Assembly: GCA_964489215.1 (NCBI GenBank)
Contig: CAZAYB010000067.1
Coordinates: 1 to 13,013, forward strand
Length of the DNA: 13,013 bases
DNA from: CAZAYB01 sp964489215
Lineage (GTDB): Bacteria > Planctomycetota > Phycisphaerae > Sedimentisphaerales > Anaerohalosphaeraceae
Reading direction: 5' to 3'
Part shown: in pieces, positions 7,336 to 13,013 of the stretch
Position numbering within the stretch: position 1 is the first letter of the stretch
Layout of the letters: each line of letters starts with the position of its first letter
Translations under genes and position numbers: made by a program
The notes under the pieces: model-generated
Seen by the model: only the letters and a program-made list of their open reading frames with translations
Told to the model about the DNA's origin: nothing
Database searches by the model: none

Positions 7336-8100
7336 ATGGGACAAACAAAGCAAAAATTGAAACAGGGTGAATATGTTCTCGGGGGATGGACACTGCTGGG
7401 TCATCCCGGCATTGTTGAAATCATGGCAGGTGAGGGATTTGATTTTATCTGCGTGGACATGGAACATACCGCAATTGATCTGCGAGCATTTCATGATGCC
7501 GCTCTTGCCGTAAAAGGAACTGGCTGTGATTTATTAGCCCGTTTAGAATCCTGTGATGCCGATCAGGCCAAGCGGGTGCTGGATAATGGAGCCAACGGAA
7601 TCATTGTACCCTCTGTCAATTCAAAAGAGAATGCACAAAAAGCTATTTCCATCGCTAAGTTTCCTTCTGAAGGCATAAGAGGTGCATCGTTGTGCCGAGC
7701 CACCAACTATGGCAAAGATTTCAAGGAGTATTTCCAGTCACATAATGAGAATGTTGTGGTTGTGATCATGTTAGAACATATTGACGCGGTTCATAATGTT
7801 GACGAAATTCTGACTGTCCCGGGGATTGACGCAACCTTGATCGGCCCTTATGACCTTTCCGCCTCGATGGGAATCGCCGGTCAGCTTGACCATCCTGACT
7901 TACTAAAAGCCCAAGAGACGCTGGTCGAGGCCTGCAAGAAACATAAAGTTCCCGCAGGAATCCATGTCGTCCCTGTAGATAATTCTGAGCTAAAAAAGCG
8001 GATTAAACAAGGGATGCAGTTTATCGCTTGTGGTCTCGATACACTCTTTGTTCGTCACGGCTGCCAGACAATGTTAAAAGGTCTCAAATCCAATGACTAA
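7336..8100 (+). CDS. HpcH/HpaI-family class II (metal-dependent) 2-keto-3-deoxy sugar acid aldolase
   Basis: This 254-residue enzyme should cleave a 2-keto-3-deoxy acid into pyruvate and an aldehyde using a divalent metal. The known HpaI catalytic residues can be placed: His44 (in DMEHTAID), Arg69 (LLARLE), metal ligands Glu147 (IMLEHIDAV) and Asp173 (LIGPYDLSASMG). AGGAG (7324-7328) lies 7 bases before the ATG. Length is normal for the family. Relatives include 2-keto-3-deoxy-L-rhamnonate aldolase, 2-keto-3-deoxyglucarate aldolase and 4-hydroxy-2-oxoheptanedioate aldolase. The neighbouring sugar importer and GntR gene favour a sugar-acid substrate over an aromatic-pathway one. The specific substrate cannot be read from sequence. 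Confidence 0.9.
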   Translation: MGQTKQKLKQGEYVLGGWTLLGHPGIVEIMAGEGFDFICVDMEHTAIDLRAFHDAALAVKGTGCDLLARLESCDADQAKRVLDNGANGIIVPSVNSKENAQKAISIAKFPSEGIRGASLCRATNYGKDFKEYFQSHNENVVVVIMLEHIDAVHNVDEILTVPGIDATLIGPYDLSASMGIAGQLDHPDLLKAQETLVEACKKHKVPAGIHVVPVDNSELKKRIKQGMQFIACGLDTLFVRHGCQTMLKGLKSND

Positions 8101-8165
8101 ACCCGATTAACTTTCAGCAAAGAAAAAAATGCAACACAAATAGAAAATATATCCTTTTGGTATAA

Positions 8166-8327
8166 AATGGTCAGGTTCTGGCAGAAGATATGGATCTCAA
8201 GACTATCTCGGAGAAGTTTAAGGATTCAATCATTTATCACGGTGGTATTGACACACAAAACTTATTGATAAACCGAACAGAAGAACAGATCGTCAATGAA
8301 TGCAAAGAAATATTTAGAGGACTATAA
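8166..8327 (+). pseudogene. 3' remnant of a uroporphyrinogen-decarboxylase-like (URO-D superfamily) gene
   Basis: The frame opens after a stop at 8163 and encodes 53 residues ending at TAA 8325-8327. They include QVLAEDMD, EKF and YHGGIDTQNLL, followed by TEEQIVNECKEIF. This matches the C-terminal end of URO-D/MtaA-like proteins (typically Q-x-x-A-x-x-M-D, then GGIDTQ and a terminal helix). About 300 upstream residues are absent and nothing like them can be read in 8101-8165, so a second URO-D paralogue has probably lost its 5' part. The surviving 3' end carries the ribosome site (AGAGGA, 8316-8321) of the next gene, which may explain why it is kept. An ATG at 8190 lacks a clear ribosome site. 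It could also be a short expressed peptide, which is less likely. Confidence 0.68.
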
Positions 8328-8329
8328 TA

Positions 8330-9388
8330 ATGCATTTTTCAATTGAACATCGCGTCCAGCATTTCAAGAAATATTATCAGCGGACAAATGAAAGGCCGTT
8401 GTTGGGTTTTTTTATGGAATCGGAATATCCCCTAAAACGATACCCCGCCTCCGGCAGCCTTCCTGAGGACAGACCGTTAAAACCGGAAGATTTTGTCGTT
8501 GATGACTATCTGGCGGACTGCGACCGGCTCTTTGATATTCATGAAGATGCCGGTGGTGATTTCATATGGGCAGCCAGTTCATTTTGGGGAATCCCCTGGC
8601 TGGAAGCAGCTCTGGGGTGTGAAATCTTTGCAGATCACTCCACCGGGTCCATCCATGCCGAAACACCGAACAATTTTGACGAAATCGTACCGGCATTCAG
8701 TTCAAGTAATCCATGGGTCACCAAAGGGATCGAATTCCTGGATAAGATCACCCAACACACCAGGGGCAAGTATCCTTTAGCAACTCCAAGGCTGCGGGGC
8801 ATTTCCGATCTATTAGCTTGTTTATATGGCAATGAAGTATTCGTGTACAAGTTTTTTGAATGTCCGGAAAAAATAGACGACCTCTCTGAAAAACTGACAG
8901 ATTTCTGGATTCAATTCGCCAAACTCCAACTTGAACATATTCCCTTGTTTCACGGTGGAGTAGGATCATTCTATTATAACATGTGGGCTCCGGCCGGTAC
9001 CGTCTGGATGCAGGAGGATTCATCTGCTTTATTAAGCCCAGCCATCTTTGAAAAACATATCCTTCCCTTTGTAAAAAAACAAATCAAAGCATTTAATGGC
9101 TGTATTGTCCACATGCATCCAACCGGATTTTATCCTTATAAACAATTCATCAAGACAGATATGCTCGCACTGGAACTGCATATTGACGAGGGCGGGCCCT
9201 TTGCCGAGCAACTCTTTGATGTGCATGGCGAAATATTAGCCAACAAACCATTACTGATTTGGGGAAACATCCCGGAGCAGGACCTGGACTGGATATTCAG
9301 TCGATTACCGCAACAGGGATTGGCTGTGCTTGTGGCCATTGACTCCGTTGATAAAGCAAAACATATATGGAACCATTATATTGGATGA
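8330..9388 (+). CDS. Uroporphyrinogen decarboxylase-like protein (URO-D superfamily), not haem-pathway HemE
   Basis: This 352-residue protein has the overall pattern of the URO-D/cobalamin-independent methyltransferase-like barrel family, but its N-terminus lacks the arginine-rich PVWxMRQAGR motif of true HemE, so haem synthesis is unlikely. Visible blocks are RPLLGFFMESEYPLKRYPA (22-40), AGGDFIWAASSFWGIPWLEAALGC (74-97), GISDLLACLYG (157-167), GGVGSFYYNMWAP (209-221), IVHMHPTGFYPYKQF (259-273), whose His pair could bind metal, and LLIWGNIPEQDL (308-319). AGAGGA 8 bases before the ATG is a good ribosome site and lies in the URO-D remnant. Some relatives (MtaA/CmuA) move methyl groups from corrinoid proteins, but no corrinoid protein is encoded here. 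It ends the regulator-aldolase operon; its role with the sugar genes is unknown. Confidence 0.8.
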   Translation: MHFSIEHRVQHFKKYYQRTNERPLLGFFMESEYPLKRYPASGSLPEDRPLKPEDFVVDDYLADCDRLFDIHEDAGGDFIWAASSFWGIPWLEAALGCEIFADHSTGSIHAETPNNFDEIVPAFSSSNPWVTKGIEFLDKITQHTRGKYPLATPRLRGISDLLACLYGNEVFVYKFFECPEKIDDLSEKLTDFWIQFAKLQLEHIPLFHGGVGSFYYNMWAPAGTVWMQEDSSALLSPAIFEKHILPFVKKQIKAFNGCIVHMHPTGFYPYKQFIKTDMLALELHIDEGGPFAEQLFDVHGEILANKPLLIWGNIPEQDLDWIFSRLPQQGLAVLVAIDSVDKAKHIWNHYIG

Positions 9389-9565
9389 CCACTTATGAAG
9401 TCTGTTATTTGCATCACAAAAAAAATATATTATAAAACCCGATATGATTTTAGTGAGCTGACTTCGAATTTTGACGCTGTAATTGCCAAAGCCGTTATAG
9501 CCAACGTGTCCCATTCTATCATTAATATCACTTTTTTTCGATGCCATTTTAATCTCGTTGGTAGT
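9389..9565. other. Gap between convergent loci; possible start of a broken gene on the - strand
   Basis: Eighteen bases after the KDG kinase stop, a - strand ORF opens at ATG 9547 with GAG six bases before it. It reads MASKKSDINDRMGHVGYNGFGNYSVKI and then less protein-like sequence, and finally runs antisense into the URO-D-like gene (stop at 9305). The first 27 to 40 residues look like a normal gene start; the rest does not. It could be the truncated third gene of the aldolase-kinase operon or a chance ORF. No clear transcription terminator hairpin was seen in this gap. Confidence 0.35.
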
Positions 9566-10663
9566 TTACCTGTCAACTCTTGCTGTTTTGGATTTCAGTA
9601 TCTTCTCCACTTCCGCAAGCGAAGCCGTTGTTGTGTCTCCCGGGGTGGTCATGGCCAGGGCGCCGTGGGCGGCGCCGTAATTAACCGCATCTTCAGGGCC
9701 CCTGCCTTCCATCAAGCCGTAAATAAGACCTGAGGCAAAACTGTCGCCCCCTCCCACACGGTCATATATCTCGAGGTCTTCCCTGAGCATAGCCTCATAA
9801 AAACTGCCGTCCATGTACAAAACAGCGCCCCAGTCGTTAACACACGCCGTTTTGGCATTTCGAAGCGTCGTCGCAACCGCCTGGAAATTTGGATAGTTTT
9901 TAACGGCCTTTTCAATCATCTTCTTAAAGCTCGAAGGGTCGAGTTTGGAAAGGTCATGGCCCACGCCCTCGACCTCAAAGCCAAGACACGCGGTAAAATC
10001 CTCCTCATTGCCCATCATAACATCTATATACGGTGCTATGGTGTGATTGACCTGCTGTGCTTTTTCCCTGCCGCCTATGGACTTCCAAAGAGAAGGTCTG
10101 TAGTTAAGGTCATAGGAAACAATCGTGCCGTGCTTTTTGGCGACCTGAACAGCCTCTATAACCACTTCAGGGGTAGTCGCGGAAAGAGCGGCGAAGATTC
10201 CGCCTGTATGGAACCAGCGAACACCGTCATCGCCGAATATCTTTTCCCAGTCGATATCACCTTTTTTAAGCTGGCTGGCTGCGGAATGGCCCCTGTCGGA
10301 ACAGCCTTTGGCCGCACGGACACCAAAACCCTTTTCAGTAAAGTTAAGACCCACCCGGACATCTCTGCCGATACCATCAAAGGGGACCCATTTTACATAT
10401 TCCATATCCACTCCGCCCTGGAACATAAGGTCTTCGAGCAGTCTGCCCACAGGACAGTCAGGTATGGCGGTAACGACCGCGGCCCTTTGCCCAAAACATC
10501 TTTTAAGACCGCGGGCAACGTTATATTCTCCTCCGCCTTCCCAGACCCGGAAGTTTCTGGTTGTATGGATGCGATTGTCTCCCGGATCCAGACGAAGCAT
10601 AATCTCGCCAAGGGAAAGTATATCGTATTTGCATTTATCTTTGGGTTTTATCTGCAATGCCAT
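9566..10663 (-). CDS. kdgK: PfkB-family sugar kinase, probable 2-keto-3-deoxygluconate kinase
   Basis: This 365-residue cytoplasmic kinase should phosphorylate 2-keto-3-deoxygluconate (KDG) to KDPG, the substrate of the aldolase encoded just before it. The start ILSLGEIMLRLDPG and the block GGGEYNVARGLKRCFG (43-58) form the PfkB N-terminal sugar-binding signature. VSYDLNYRPSLW is the segment characteristic of KDG kinases. DRVGGGDSFASGLIYGL near the C-terminus is the second PfkB signature with the catalytic Asp in GGGD. At 365 residues it is slightly longer than many KdgK proteins (about 310-345). GGAG (10675-10678) inside the end of the aldolase gene lies 11 bases before the ATG, and only 3 bases separate the genes, so they are co-transcribed. 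Fructokinase-like activity is an alternative, but the aldolase partner argues for KDG. Confidence 0.9.
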   Translation of the reverse strand: MALQIKPKDKCKYDILSLGEIMLRLDPGDNRIHTTRNFRVWEGGGEYNVARGLKRCFGQRAAVVTAIPDCPVGRLLEDLMFQGGVDMEYVKWVPFDGIGRDVRVGLNFTEKGFGVRAAKGCSDRGHSAASQLKKGDIDWEKIFGDDGVRWFHTGGIFAALSATTPEVVIEAVQVAKKHGTIVSYDLNYRPSLWKSIGGREKAQQVNHTIAPYIDVMMGNEEDFTACLGFEVEGVGHDLSKLDPSSFKKMIEKAVKNYPNFQAVATTLRNAKTACVNDWGAVLYMDGSFYEAMLREDLEIYDRVGGGDSFASGLIYGLMEGRGPEDAVNYGAAHGALAMTTPGDTTTASLAEVEKILKSKTARVDR

Positions 10664-10666
10664 TTT

Positions 10667-11341
10667 CTATTTCTCTCCTCTTATTTGCTTTATCAGTTCT
10701 ATCGTCCGCTTTACCTTTTCAGTGATACCAGCCCAGTCTTTGGCCTCTACCAGTTCTTTGGATATCAGCTTTGAGCCCATGCCGGCACAGCAAATGCCCG
10801 CGCTGAACCACTGTGTGAGGTTTTCCTTTTCCGGTGATACGCCGCCGGTGGGCATGATATCCGTCCACGGACAGGGTCCCTTTACAGACTTGACGAATCC
10901 GGGGCCCCCGACCTGGGTGCCCGGAAAGACCTTGACTATCTCGACGCCGAGTTCATGGGCTTTGTGTATCTCCGAAACGCTTCCGCAGCCGGGCGAATAT
11001 GGAATTTTTCGCTTGTTGCACAGTTTAGCGGTCTGCTCATCGAGCAAAGGTCCGACAACGAAATCAGCACCCGCGGCAATGTACATAGCAGCTGTGGGAG
11101 CATCGCACACAGAGCCGACGCCGAGGATTATGTCCGGCCTGTCAGTATCTCTAAAGATTGCAAGCTGCCTGAACACATCGATCGCCCTGTCGCCGCGGTT
11201 GGTGAACTCGATACAGCCGGCACCGCCGTCAGCACAGGCCGAAACCACATTTTTAGCAACATCAAAGTCGCCGTTGTAAAAAACCGGAATAACACCAATC
11301 CGCTTCATCGCCGTCAAAACTTCAAGCCTTGCGTGCTTCAT
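10667..11341 (-). CDS. eda: KDPG aldolase (2-dehydro-3-deoxy-phosphogluconate aldolase)
   Basis: This 224-residue class I aldolase splits KDPG into pyruvate and glyceraldehyde-3-phosphate in Entner-Doudoroff and uronate catabolism. Schiff-base Lys137 lies in EIVKVFPG (134-141) and catalytic Glu45 in CIEFTNRG (43-50). Other family marks are the LGVGSVCD segment (73-80), the VGPLLDEQTAKLC block (96-108), YSPGCGSVSEI (115-125) and MPTGGVSPEKENL. GAGG (11350-11353) lies 8 bases before the ATG. It is the first gene of a two-gene operon with the kinase. G+C is clearly higher here than in the importer genes to the left. Some members of this fold act on 2-keto-3-deoxy-6-phosphogalactonate; the KDG-kinase neighbour makes KDPG most likely. 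Confidence 0.91.
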   Translation of the reverse strand: MKHARLEVLTAMKRIGVIPVFYNGDFDVAKNVVSACADGGAGCIEFTNRGDRAIDVFRQLAIFRDTDRPDIILGVGSVCDAPTAAMYIAAGADFVVGPLLDEQTAKLCNKRKIPYSPGCGSVSEIHKAHELGVEIVKVFPGTQVGGPGFVKSVKGPCPWTDIMPTGGVSPEKENLTQWFSAGICCAGMGSKLISKELVEAKDWAGITEKVKRTIELIKQIRGEK

Positions 11342-11370
11342 ATAAGATACCTCGTTTTTGTAACTTTGAG

Positions 11371-11386
11371 AAACTCATAAAATGAG
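11371..11386 (-). promoter_or_regulatory. Candidate operator in the eda-kdgK leader
   Basis: On the - strand 11382-11371 reads TTTTATGAGTTT, identical to 6564-6575 in front of the GntR gene. It also overlaps a small palindrome, CTCAT-AAA-ATGAG (11374-11386). A possible -10, TATAAA, lies just upstream (11401 to 11396) without a good -35. The site would then fall shortly after the transcription start, where a repressor could act. Confidence 0.42.
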
Positions 11387-11571
11387 AATTAAACTTTTAT
11401 ACTCCAGAAGGCGTTATGATTTAACTCGCAGTGAATCTGTACATCCTCTGACATTTGCGGGCAATTTACAAGATATTCAAAAGAGGAAAAATGTCCCAAA
11501 ACACAACCCTAAGTCTTTACAATTGCTGCAGATAGACCACTATCAACAGGCGTGGTCATTGCGAGTCAAAA
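11387..11571. other. Non-coding stretch between tRNA-Gly and the eda operon
   Basis: No gene is supported here. A possible - strand -10 (TATAAA, 11401 to 11396) for the eda operon is the only signal seen. ORFs that cross this stretch also run through the tRNA gene or have no ribosome site or family resemblance. Confidence 0.6.
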
Positions 11572-11642
11572 AGCGGGCGATGGGAATCGAACCCACATGA
11601 CCAGCTTGGAAGGCTGGGGCTTTACCATTAAGCTACGCCCGC
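11572..11642 (-). tRNA. tRNA-Gly, anticodon TCC
   Basis: Read on the - strand, 71 bases fold as a full cloverleaf: acceptor GCGGGCG/CGCCCGC, D arm GCTT/AAGC around AATGGTA, anticodon stem CCAGC/GCTGG with loop CTTCCAA (anticodon TCC, reads GGA and probably other glycine codons), a 4-base variable loop, and T arm GTGGG/CCCAT with loop TTCGATT. The discriminator base is T, as usual for bacterial tRNA-Gly. The 3' CCA is not encoded. Five Ts (11572 to 11568) at the 3' end may serve as a simple terminator. Confidence 0.96.
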
Positions 11643-11793
11643 AAGTTGATTTAATACAAAACTTTACAAAAACTTTCTGATATTAAACCCATAAGAAAGA
11701 CAATATAATATAACAATCCCGGATTTTACAGAAAAAAAACTGGTATCAAAAAAAAAATTTACCCTATAAACATACGTCTTAACAATAATACGC

Positions 11794-12732
11794 TCAAATC
11801 ATTATAATTGCGGTCATTGAAAAAAAGGAAAAAACGCTTGTAATTACCACTATCGAAGCTGCCAATTGGTCATCTGCATCCATCTGCTCAGCAAGCACAT
11901 AAGATGACACTGCGGTAGGAACAGCAAGCAGTAAAAGAGCCAAAGTAGTATTGTTATCGGTTAAACCGAGCTGTTTAGCCGCCAGAAACCCAACCGCAGG
12001 ACCAACCACGATTTTTATGAAAGTTGCCATAATCAAATAAGGCAAATGTTCGGTCGCCGGCTTACGCACAATCGTCGCCCCAACACACAATAAAGCCATC
12101 CCAAGAACCATCTGTGAAAGAGCTGACAAGCTTCTGCTGACAAAAAAAGGCATATCAGGCATAAACAAATTATACAATATCCCCGCAGAGCAGGAGACAA
12201 GCAACGGATTTGTAACAATTTTTTTACCGATTGAAACAGGATTGATTTTCCTGCTTCCATTGCCCGCACTTGCCGTCAGGAGAATCAATACAGCAAATAC
12301 ATTATAAAAAAGAACCATTATTGCAAGAACGAAAACTGCCGTCGTCTCTGTCTGGCTTTGTACCGAAGCCGACTGATTGGAAAAGTAATAAACAATAACT
12401 GGAAGCCCGACAAATGCAAGATTACCCCTGTAGCTGCCCTGCATAAACGCACCTGCAAGCCTGCCCGGCGTCTTCATCAGGAAAACGATAACTCCCGACA
12501 CAGTCATACACGCGATCATACCAATAAATACAACGCAGGTCGTCTTAAACGCAGGTCCGAGCGTATATTCTGAAACAGCTATTTTATAGAACAGCAAAGC
12601 CGGCAGAGCCACCCAGTAGGTCAGCTTGCTCAGTCCGGTAACTAATTCTCGAGAGAAAAACCCCGACAACCTCAGCACGGAGCCAAGACCTATCAATATT
12701 ATTACTGGTAATAATGTGTTCAAAACATGCAT
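11794..12732 (-). CDS. AEC (auxin efflux carrier) family transporter
   Basis: This 312-residue inner-membrane protein has about ten hydrophobic segments in the two five-helix halves typical of the AEC family. Recognisable motifs are the GSYRGNLAFVGLPV block (about 98-111; the polar Arg-Asn pair in a helix break) and LLAVPTAVSSYVLAEQMDADDQLAA in the second half. Bacterial members move small organic acids such as malate or malonate, or amino acids; the substrate here is unknown. The promoter is so close to the ATG that the message may be leaderless, in line with the missing Shine-Dalgarno site. It is a single gene with no operon partner in view; its position near sugar-acid genes is suggestive only. 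Confidence 0.9.
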   Translation of the reverse strand: MHVLNTLLPVIILIGLGSVLRLSGFFSRELVTGLSKLTYWVALPALLFYKIAVSEYTLGPAFKTTCVVFIGMIACMTVSGVIVFLMKTPGRLAGAFMQGSYRGNLAFVGLPVIVYYFSNQSASVQSQTETTAVFVLAIMVLFYNVFAVLILLTASAGNGSRKINPVSIGKKIVTNPLLVSCSAGILYNLFMPDMPFFVSRSLSALSQMVLGMALLCVGATIVRKPATEHLPYLIMATFIKIVVGPAVGFLAAKQLGLTDNNTTLALLLLAVPTAVSSYVLAEQMDADDQLAASIVVITSVFSFFSMTAIIMI

Positions 12733-12741
12733 AAGCGGACA

Positions 12742-12769
12742 ATTATGTAAAAAATCAGAAAAAAGTCAA
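12742..12769 (-). promoter_or_regulatory. Promoter of the AEC transporter gene
   Basis: On the - strand TTGACT (12769 to 12764), a 16-base spacer and CATAAT (12747 to 12742) each match consensus at five of six positions. Transcription would start near 12735, at or within a few bases of the ATG at 12732. Confidence 0.6.
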
Positions 12770-12972
12770 AAAAATTTATTACTACTGTTCACAACTCATA
12801 AACAAAACACTTATAGGACCGAAAACTCTATAAATACACACCGGAACTTGGTCTTATCTGCTTTATTTCCTATATTTTACAAGGCCCCGGAAGGTGTGGG
12901 GCAAGCTTTACAGATTCAGGAAGGAGACTGTTATTATCAACTGCAATTGTGAACCAAAAGCTTAAAAGCTTA
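12770..12972. other. Non-coding AT-rich stretch
   Basis: No supported gene. It holds one more partial copy of the candidate operator on the - strand (TTATGAGTT, 12801 to 12793), a small stem GCCCC/GGGGC (12884-12888 and 12898-12902) and two AAGCTT copies eight bases apart (12958-12963, 12966-12971). AAGGAG at 12921-12926 is not followed by a start codon opening a long frame. Confidence 0.5.
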
Positions 12973-13004
12973 AGGGATGCTCTGATGATTTATCAGAGGT
13001 CCCT
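12973..13004. terminator. Strong hairpin, possible terminator for a gene beyond the right edge
   Basis: Stem AGGGA/TCCCT (12973-12977 with 13000-13004) and stem CTCTGAT/ATCAGAG (12980-12986 with 12992-12998) enclose a 5-base loop, with a small internal bulge. There are As on the right and TTAAGCTTTT after the stem on the - strand, so it fits best as the end of a leftward transcript entering from the right. The U-tract is imperfect. It could also be an inverted repeat of another kind. Confidence 0.5.
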
Positions 13005-13013
13005 AAAAATTAA

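Noticed and set aside
8099..9443. AAACCCGAT at 8099-8107 and again at 9435-9443, as possible insertion-site repeats flanking the URO-D segment
   Set aside because: Nine bases only, with no mobile-element genes or inverted ends; likely chance.
9956..11279. Long + strand ORFs (272 and 323 codons) opposite kdgK and eda
   Set aside because: They are antisense to two genes with clear PfkB and KDPG-aldolase motifs, have no family resemblance and arise from the G+C-rich codon pattern of those genes.
11382..11600. + strand ORF of 72 codons ending inside the tRNA region
   Set aside because: It overlaps the 3' part of tRNA-Gly on the opposite strand and no protein family is recognisable.
11572..11642. 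tRNA-Gly as an integration site of a genomic island
   Set aside because: No integrase gene and no second copy of the tRNA 3' end were seen in the window.
11700..11793. Terminator after the AEC transporter
   Set aside because: There are long T-runs on the - strand, but only a four-base stem (GGTA/TACC), so a hairpin terminator is not supported.
12626..12952. + strand ORF of 108 codons
   Set aside because: Starts antisense inside the AEC transporter gene, runs through its promoter and non-coding DNA, has no good ribosome site and no recognisable domain.
1..13013. CRISPR arrays, insertion sequences, phage or defence genes
   Set aside because: No regularly spaced repeats, transposase, integrase or defence-type domains were found on either strand.

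Overview
The window is bacterial DNA from a draft or metagenome-derived scaffold, since it contains a run of exactly 100 Ns. Genes are dense with short gaps, clear Shine-Dalgarno sites and one tRNA. The combination of a ribose-type sugar ABC system, a GntR/FCD regulator, an HpcH/HpaI aldolase, uroporphyrinogen-decarboxylase-like (URO-D) proteins and a KDG kinase/KDPG aldolase pair resembles carbohydrate loci of Planctomycetota (Phycisphaerae type) or Lentisphaerota. This taxonomic reading is an inference from gene content only and is tentative.

Region 1 (1-2758, + strand) is the end of an operon. It holds a 5'-truncated quaternary-ammonium/osmolyte ABC permease, its substrate-binding protein, and a glutamine-hydrolysing asparagine synthetase interrupted by the N gap. 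The binding protein is the most striking object in the window: its two sequence halves are in the opposite order to OpuBC/OpuCC proteins, so it looks circularly permuted.

Region 2 (2789-9388) is a sugar-acquisition and catabolism locus built around a 320-base divergent regulatory region (6283-6601). Leftward runs an ATPase-permease-lipoprotein operon of the ribose/galactose (CUT2) type. Rightward run a GntR/FCD regulator, an HpcH/HpaI-type aldolase for a 2-keto-3-deoxy sugar acid, the 3' remnant of a URO-D-like gene, and an intact URO-D-like gene. Promoter elements can be read for both directions, and a 14-base direct repeat lies between the regulator's promoter and its start codon.

Region 3 (9566-11341, - strand) is a two-gene operon, KDPG aldolase then KDG kinase, which turns 2-keto-3-deoxygluconate into pyruvate and glyceraldehyde-3-phosphate. 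It looks clearly richer in G+C than region 2. A short ORF with a plausible ribosome site follows the kinase and soon runs into the neighbouring locus, and it may be the broken third gene of this operon. A 12-base sequence in the leader of this operon is identical to part of the repeat in front of the GntR gene, which suggests, but does not prove, common regulation of regions 2 and 3.

Region 4 (11572-13013) carries tRNA-Gly(TCC) and an AEC-family transporter, both on the - strand. The transporter has a good promoter so close to its start codon that the transcript may be leaderless. A strong hairpin lies at the right edge. The likely overall theme is uptake of a sugar or sugar acid (2789-6276), its regulated cleavage (6602-9388) and downstream 2-keto-3-deoxy-acid metabolism (9566-11341). 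The substrate cannot be named from sequence.
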